Assembly: GCA_963674895.2 (NCBI GenBank)
Contig: CAXXCY010000003.1
Span: forward strand, 1,364,001-1,428,000
Length of the DNA: 64,000 bases
Direction: 5' to 3'
Origin: CAXXOK01 sp963674895
GTDB lineage: Bacteria > Bacillota > Clostridia > Christensenellales > Aristaeellaceae
This document shows positions 59,396 to 64,000 of the stretch, in pieces. Position 1 is the stretch's first letter. The number at the start of each line of letters is the position of its first letter. The notes below the pieces were generated by a model. The model did not search any database and was not told where the DNA came from. It saw only the letters and a list, made by a program, of their open reading frames with translations. A program made the translations under genes and the position numbers.

Positions 59396-60223
59396 TCAGC
59401 CTTTAATACCCGACAGCACGACCGAAGATACGAACGTTTTCTGGAAAATCGCGTAAATCACAATCATCGGCAGAACCGCGCAAACGCTGGCCGCCATCAG
59501 GAAGCCGTAGTCGGTGATGTATTGGCCTTTGCACAGCGCGATAAACATCGACAGCACGCGGAATTTCTCGCTGGTCACAATCACGGTCGGCCACAGCAAG
59601 TCGTTCCACGCAAACAGTAAAACCATGATCCCCATGGCAACCAGAACGCCTTTGTGCAGTGGAATCAGAATCTGCCGGAAAATGCGTACCCGCGAGCAGC
59701 CGTCGATAATCGCCGCTTCTTCCAAATCTCTGGGGAACCCTAAAAAGCTTTGCCGCAAAAAGAACGTGACCGTTATACTGATGGAATTTGGCAAAATAAT
59801 CCCGATCAGAGAATCGGAAAATCCCATTCCACTGACCAGCTTGTATTTCGGGATCAGCGTCATGTTATTGGGCACCATAATCATACAGAGGATCAGGCCG
59901 AACAGCACATTTTTCAAGGGGAATTTCAGCCTGGCAAACGCATAGGCCGCCATTGACCCCATACATATCTGAAATGCAACAATACTGAAAGAAGTAACGA
60001 TTGTATTCAAGTACGGCGTGAGGATATTCCGGGCAATCACACGTTCATACCCCTCCAGCACCCAAGAGGCCGGCAGGATGGTCGGCGGTACCATGACAAC
60101 TTCGATATTCGATTTAAAGGACGACAGCAGCATCCATAAAAACGGGAATAATGTAATTGATATACCAAGGATCAATACAAAATGAATCAATCCGGTTGAC
60201 ATCTTGCTTGTACGACTATGCAT
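59396..60223 (-). CDS. Carbohydrate ABC transporter permease, MalG/AraQ-like
   Basis: A 275-residue protein with six membrane segments and the ATPase-contact EAA motif LEEAAIIDGCSRVRIFRQIL. The C-terminal VSSVVLSGIKG is typical of CUT1-family MalG-like permeases. The EAA loop's Gly (IDG) is conserved. Starts 12 bases after the MalF-like permease. No ATPase gene is in the operon; a shared MsmK-type ATPase is usual in such systems. Confidence 0.93.
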   Translation of the reverse strand: MHSRTSKMSTGLIHFVLILGISITLFPFLWMLLSSFKSNIEVVMVPPTILPASWVLEGYERVIARNILTPYLNTIVTSFSIVAFQICMGSMAAYAFARLKFPLKNVLFGLILCMIMVPNNMTLIPKYKLVSGMGFSDSLIGIILPNSISITVTFFLRQSFLGFPRDLEEAAIIDGCSRVRIFRQILIPLHKGVLVAMGIMVLLFAWNDLLWPTVIVTSEKFRVLSMFIALCKGQYITDYGFLMAASVCAVLPMIVIYAIFQKTFVSSVVLSGIKG

Positions 60224-60235
60224 ATTCCCACCTCC

Positions 60236-61138
60236 TCAATATTTGACCCATCGTTTTTCCCCAAGGAACTGCAGGAACGTAACAATCATAATGATAACAA
60301 ACAAAATTACAGCTTTGGCGCACGCATACGCCATTGAGAAATCCTGGAAAGCGGATGTATAAATACCATAAACCACCGTGGCCAGGCTGCGCTGGATCGG
60401 TCCGTTGCTCAGATCCGGCACCAGCATATAGACAAGGTCGAATTGGTTGAACGCAAAGATAATACGCGTAATCAACAGAAAAAAGAGAGTGGGAGTAATC
60501 AGCGGCGTTGTGATGTGGCGGAACTGCTGTATTCTGTTGGCTCCGTCAATGGTGGCGGCTTCGTAATAGCTTTTATCAATATTCTGCAATGCTGCAGTCA
60601 AAATCACGATGCAAAACCCCAGCCCGGCCCAGACGCCGATCATACACATGGAAATCATCGTCAGGTTCACATCGCTCAGCCAGGCCGGACGAATACCGAT
60701 CAGCGCGTCCAAAATCGTATCTACAATGCCGTACTGAGAGTTGAGAAGCCACTTCCAGATCATGGCGATTACAGCCACCATGGTTACGTTCGGCAGGAAA
60801 TAGATTACCCGGTAAACGCCGACTCCTTTTTTAACACTGTTGAGCAGCGCTGCGATCACAAGAGCAATCATGATTGTTGCGGGAATGGATCCCAGAACAA
60901 ACATAAACGTGTTTCCGATCTGTTGCGGAAAATATCTGTCTTTGGTAAACAGCTTGACGAAGTTCTCAAACCCGATAAACTCCATGGCGCCTACCCCGCG
61001 CCAATTCGTAAAAGAGTACATAAAGGCCTGTGCGATTGGGATAACAAAAAAAAGCACAACGCCAATCAAAAGAGGCAGTAGAAAGATATAGGCGGTAATG
61101 ACTTCCTTTCGATCATACCGCTTTGCAAGCGTCTTCAT
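60236..61138 (-). CDS. Carbohydrate ABC transporter permease, MalF/UgpA-like
   Basis: A 300-residue CUT1 permease: YIFLLPLLIGVVLFFVIPIAQAFMYSFTNW at the N-terminus (first helix and loop, in outline) and the EAA motif YYEAATIDGANRIQQFRHIT. Six to seven hydrophobic segments. Pairs with the MalG-like protein. Preceded on the transcript by a 16-bp stem-loop after the binding-protein gene. Confidence 0.93.
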   Translation of the reverse strand: MKTLAKRYDRKEVITAYIFLLPLLIGVVLFFVIPIAQAFMYSFTNWRGVGAMEFIGFENFVKLFTKDRYFPQQIGNTFMFVLGSIPATIMIALVIAALLNSVKKGVGVYRVIYFLPNVTMVAVIAMIWKWLLNSQYGIVDTILDALIGIRPAWLSDVNLTMISMCMIGVWAGLGFCIVILTAALQNIDKSYYEAATIDGANRIQQFRHITTPLITPTLFFLLITRIIFAFNQFDLVYMLVPDLSNGPIQRSLATVVYGIYTSAFQDFSMAYACAKAVILFVIIMIVTFLQFLGEKRWVKY

Positions 61139-61157
61139 ACCGTGTCCGCCTTTCTAC

Positions 61158-61192
61158 GATGGGGAAACCGATGAACCATCGGTTTCCCCATC
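61158..61192 (-). other. Strong stem-loop between binding-protein and permease genes
   Basis: GATGGGGAAACCGATG (61158) and CATCGGTTTCCCCATC (61177) form a perfect 16-base stem with a 3-base loop. It follows the binding-protein stop by about 30 bases on the minus strand. Likely mRNA-stabilising or attenuating, as at 45094 and 8598. Confidence 0.75.
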
Positions 61193-61222
61193 GCCGTTGA
61201 CAATTAATCCTTCAGTATTAGC

Positions 61223-62461
61223 CTAATAGTTGATCGCATCGTTCATCAGCAGTTCCGCATCTTCCATAGCTGCCGCCGCGTCCGGATACATACCGGCAAG
61301 GATGTTGGCAACAACTTCCTTGAATGCATTGCGAGCCATGGTGGGATTCTTTGCCGCCAGCGGGATCGGACGGGAATATCCCAGGGCGTTGACAAATGCT
61401 TTCAGGTTGTATTCGGGATAGACTTCTTCCCAGATGCTTGCCGCGGCGTTGGCTGCGGGGATAACGACTTCAACCTGCATTGCCTGCGCTTCGTCGCTTC
61501 CCAGATAGCTCAGAAGCAGCCAGGTTTCTTCCATGTAGGGGTTGGAGGTCGTCGTCGCATAGCCGATACCGTGGCCAGCACTGGCCTTGCCCACAGCGCC
61601 GCTGGGAATTTCAACAATGCCCAGGTTCTCGCCGAGCGCCGTTGCATACTGGGAGATCATCCATGAGCCTTCGATGGTCATCGCCGCCAGCTGTGAGGAG
61701 AAGGACGCCATCACGCTGACTTCCGCAAGCTGCGTACCATTGAACGCATATCCGTTGTTCATCAGATCCATCAGTATCTGCGCGGTTTCGATCGCTTCCG
61801 GAGAGTTAACGGCGGCCGCCATCCCGTCTTTGGTGTAAATCTCGCCGCCGTTGCCCATGATCAAGCTGTACCAAACGCGGTCGGAATTGGCATTCGTCCA
61901 GCCCTTGACCGTGTCTGTTGTCAGCGATTTGGCGGTTTCCGCAAATTCATCCAGCGTCCAGTCGGATTCCGGATACGCTACGCCTGCGGCGTCGAACAGC
62001 GCTTTGTTGTAGAAAACGGCATAACCGTCCGTGTCCTTGGGAATGGCATAATAATGGCCGTCTACGGTGTAGGCTTCCGTGATGCCGGCATTCAAAGTAC
62101 TCAGATCAAACGATTCATCCGCTTCGATGAGTTCGGTCAGGTCTTGTACAAAACCCATGGGGATGTAATCCCTGCCCAGATTAAAATTCAGCCAGAAAAC
62201 GCTGGGAGCGGCTTCTGTGCCGATGACAGACTGCATTTTGATGTTATAGTCCGTAACGCCTGCAATGGATGTAATCTCCACAGTAATCCAGGGGTATTTT
62301 GCCATAAAGGCGTCTACCATGGCCTGCGTGGCGGGAACCTGGGCGTCATCCCATACCCAAAGGCTCAACGTGACAGGGGTTTTGTCGGCTTCCGCCAATC
62401 CGACGCTGCATAAACCAAGCACGAGCATCAGGCACAGAAGCGCAGAAACAAGTTTTTTCAT
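61223..62461 (-). CDS. Carbohydrate ABC transporter substrate-binding protein (CUT1 family)
   Basis: 412 residues with a signal peptide (MKKLVSALLCLMLVLGLCSV, GLAEA cleavage). The Cys in LGLCSV does not form a proper lipobox, because the position before it is Leu. The mature domain starts VTLSLWVWDDAQVPATQAMV and has the SBP_bac_1 features YAVFYNKALFDAAGV and AMTIEGSWMISQYA. The ATG at 62461 has GGAGGA upstream. First gene of the transporter part of the operon. Probably binds an oligosaccharide or alpha-galactoside, judged by the GH4 enzyme downstream. Confidence 0.93.
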   Translation of the reverse strand: MKKLVSALLCLMLVLGLCSVGLAEADKTPVTLSLWVWDDAQVPATQAMVDAFMAKYPWITVEITSIAGVTDYNIKMQSVIGTEAAPSVFWLNFNLGRDYIPMGFVQDLTELIEADESFDLSTLNAGITEAYTVDGHYYAIPKDTDGYAVFYNKALFDAAGVAYPESDWTLDEFAETAKSLTTDTVKGWTNANSDRVWYSLIMGNGGEIYTKDGMAAAVNSPEAIETAQILMDLMNNGYAFNGTQLAEVSVMASFSSQLAAMTIEGSWMISQYATALGENLGIVEIPSGAVGKASAGHGIGYATTTSNPYMEETWLLLSYLGSDEAQAMQVEVVIPAANAAASIWEEVYPEYNLKAFVNALGYSRPIPLAAKNPTMARNAFKEVVANILAGMYPDAAAAMEDAELLMNDAINY

Positions 62462-62504
62462 GTGTATCCTCCTCAAAGATATATAGTATGATTTTCCATA
62501 TCGA

Positions 62505-62520
62505 ATCAGGTGCACCTGAT
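62505..62520. promoter_or_regulatory. Perfect palindrome ATCAGGTGCACCTGAT upstream of the sugar-binding protein gene
   Basis: A 16-base palindrome about 45 bases upstream of the binding-protein start. TATACT- and CATACT-like elements on the minus strand lie on either side of it. Position suits an operator or an activator site of the unseen response regulator; no long T-tract is present, so it is not an obvious terminator. The 175-base gap 62462-62636 holds no gene. Confidence 0.5.
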
Positions 62521-62636
62521 CGCTTATATGTATAGTATAGAGGAAACGGCGGCAAGATAAAATGAGCTCAATTTGCGTAATCTGTCCAAATTTTTATATA
62601 TTATGTACATTTCTTTACCCGAATATTGAGATTGCT

Positions 62637-64000
62637 TCAGGCCCTCTTCTTCAGGATCAATTCGCTGCGCAAACCGCCCAGCGGAGATTCGGAAAGCCTG
62701 ATCCCGCAGTCGTTTCCATACATTACCTGCAATCTGCGGTTGACGTTGACCATACCGATATGCCGGGTTTTGACGGGCTTGTTTTCATTGAACTGCTCGC
62801 TCATCTCCTGAATCACGTCGTGGGGCAAGCCCTGCCCGTTATCTTCGATGAGGATATGCAGATATCCGTTGCGTATAAAGGTTGAGATTCGGATTAGAAT
62901 TCCGCTTGCGGCTTTCAAACGAACACCGTGCTGGATGCTGTTTTCCAGAATCGGCTGAATAATCAGCTTGCTGACAGTCCAATCCCATGTGTCCTCCGCT
63001 ATATCCCACTGCACATGAATGGGTGTTTTTCTGCGCGCCTGCTGGATATCGATATATTTTTCCGCGCAGCCGATCTCTTCGCGCAGCGTTGCGGACATGC
63101 TGGATACATCCAAAGCATATTTCAGGATGTGGCAGAGGTTTTCAATCATTTTGGATTCCACGGAATGCGCTCCGTGGCTTTGCACGCTGGACCAGTAAAT
63201 GAAGTCGAGCGTATTGAGCAGGAAATGCGAATTGATCTGCGCATGGCTGTACAGCATTTCAACCTCGGAACGCAGCGTTTTTTCCGACTGGAGCGCGCTG
63301 CGAAGGTCTTTGATATCCAGCGTATCGGTCAGAAGCTTGTGCGCGATCAGGTAAATGTTGTCCGGGGCAGGTTCCGTCACCGGGAGTTTGGGCAGAAAAT
63401 CCTCCGGCTCCGCGTCGTCCCCCTCGTCCAGGGTGTTGATAATCTTGACAATGCCCTTGACATAGCTGCGGTATTGCTTGTAGCTATACAGGTACAAAAG
63501 GCTGATCAGGGCAAGCAGCCCGGAAATACTCACCACCAGAATATACCGGATGCTGTCCAGAAAGCGGTTGATTTGAACGTTTTCCTTCAGAAGCGCGATT
63601 TTGATGTTCGTACCGTCAAACGTTTCGGAATACAGCATCTGCCCGTACTTCTGCAAAAACACCGGCTTGCCTTTATCCGTATCGTCTGACCGAAGGACCG
63701 CCAATACCGCGTCAATCATCTCTGAACGGGGTATTTCACCCAGCGTCGACGTCAGCAAATACTCGTCCGTCTTCCTGTTGTAGAGAATCGCCGTTTCATT
63801 GAAACGCATTTTCGCGCGGATCAGGCTCACAATCGCATCATAATAATAGTTGACTACCTGGTATCCCTCCAGCGTGCTGCCGTCTTTCCAGCTTATGGAT
63901 ACAATGCGCGTGTACGCCGTCATCACCATGAGGGTACGCGTATAGGACAGCGTCAGATCATGCCATTGCAGCATCCGGTCGCTGTCCATGGCCCAGCAGG
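62637..64000 (-). CDS. Sensor histidine kinase, YesM/LytS family (5' end cut off by window)
   Basis: At least 450 residues are visible and the frame is open past 64000, so the N-terminus with the first membrane segment is missing. A membrane helix lies near residues 148-170 (YILVVSISGLLALISLLYLY). The His-kinase phosphoacceptor region QINSHFLLNTLDFIYW has the conserved His. The ATPase lobe has QPILENSIQHGV (N box), EDNGQGLP (G1) and HIGMVNVNRRL. YesM-type kinases sense sugars and pair with an AraC-type response regulator (YesN), which is not in the window. It probably controls the downstream ABC transporter and GH4 operon. Confidence 0.92.
   Translation of the reverse strand, partial: CWAMDSDRMLQWHDLTLSYTRTLMVMTAYTRIVSISWKDGSTLEGYQVVNYYYDAIVSLIRAKMRFNETAILYNRKTDEYLLTSTLGEIPRSEMIDAVLAVLRSDDTDKGKPVFLQKYGQMLYSETFDGTNIKIALLKENVQINRFLDSIRYILVVSISGLLALISLLYLYSYKQYRSYVKGIVKIINTLDEGDDAEPEDFLPKLPVTEPAPDNIYLIAHKLLTDTLDIKDLRSALQSEKTLRSEVEMLYSHAQINSHFLLNTLDFIYWSSVQSHGAHSVESKMIENLCHILKYALDVSSMSATLREEIGCAEKYIDIQQARRKTPIHVQWDIAEDTWDWTVSKLIIQPILENSIQHGVRLKAASGILIRISTFIRNGYLHILIEDNGQGLPHDVIQEMSEQFNENKPVKTRHIGMVNVNRRLQVMYGNDCGIRLSESPLGGLRSELILKKRA

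Overview
This window comes from a GC-rich (roughly 55-60 % by eye) anaerobic bacterium. Gene style points to Bacillota, class Clostridia: AGGAGG-type ribosome binding sites, glycyl radical enzymes, an electron-confurcating lactate dehydrogenase, SorC, LacI and TetR regulators, and a YesM/LytS-type sensor kinase next to a sugar ABC transporter. A Christensenellales-like gut lineage is my guess, but nothing here proves it. There is no rRNA, tRNA, CRISPR array or intact prophage. The window is almost entirely a chain of catabolic operons.

Layout. (1) 1-7028: a truncated YbiW/PflD-like glycyl radical enzyme in an operon with a ROK kinase; divergently, a lactonase and the radical-SAM activase; then a TIM-barrel isomerase and a LacI regulator. 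(2) 7378-18097, plus strand: a complete branched-chain-type (Liv) ABC transporter followed by Gfo/Idh oxidoreductase, sugar epimerase, DHOD-like/ferredoxin protein, cupin, DapA-family aldolase and DhaK/DhaL kinase. Most genes overlap or abut, and the substrate is unknown. (3) 18228-23724, minus: a lactate module like the Acetobacterium lct operon (EtfB, EtfA with ferredoxin domain, FAD lactate dehydrogenase, LarA racemase). It lies behind an LldR-type operator and a GntR regulator gene that carries a frameshift. (4) 23970-35138, minus: a bacterial microcompartment (BMC) operon. It has three BMC-H, one BMC-T and three BMC-P shell genes, two DeoC aldolases, CoA-acylating aldehyde dehydrogenase, PduL, a PduS-like flavo/Fe-S protein split by a frameshift, three short-chain dehydrogenases and a ribulose-phosphate epimerase. 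There is no diol dehydratase, ethanolamine lyase or glycyl radical enzyme, so it fits the 'sugar-phosphate utilising' BMC class. (5) 35378-46212: two convergent SorC regulators separated by a strongly structured intergenic element, then a sugar operon (ribose-type ABC transporter, class II aldolase, UlaE-like epimerase, AllA-like cupin, FGGY kinase) that probably feeds the compartment. (6) 46654-53507, plus: aldo/keto reductase, a TetR regulator with its operators, a lipoprotein serine hydrolase, three tandem MDR oxidoreductases and a DUF4386 membrane protein. (7) 53676-54481: a decayed IS3-family element next to a gene remnant. (8) 54649-64000, minus: a glycoside-processing operon (sensor kinase, sugar-binding protein, two permeases, FAD oxidoreductase, LVIVD-repeat propeller, GH4 glycosidase).

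How it works together. The most interesting part is regions 4 and 5. A sugar is imported, phosphorylated, epimerised and cleaved. Encapsulated DeoC-type aldolases would release an aldehyde inside the shell, the acylating dehydrogenase turns it into acyl-CoA, and PduL makes acyl phosphate. The SDRs and PduS may recycle NAD(H). Each operon has its own recognisable operator: AATTGAACATATGTTCAATT at the BMC promoter, and TTGACA-N2-TGTCAA copies at the sugar transporter promoter. The two single-base frameshifts (PduS-like gene and GntR regulator) are each explained by one extra G on the coding strand. They could be real or assembly errors.
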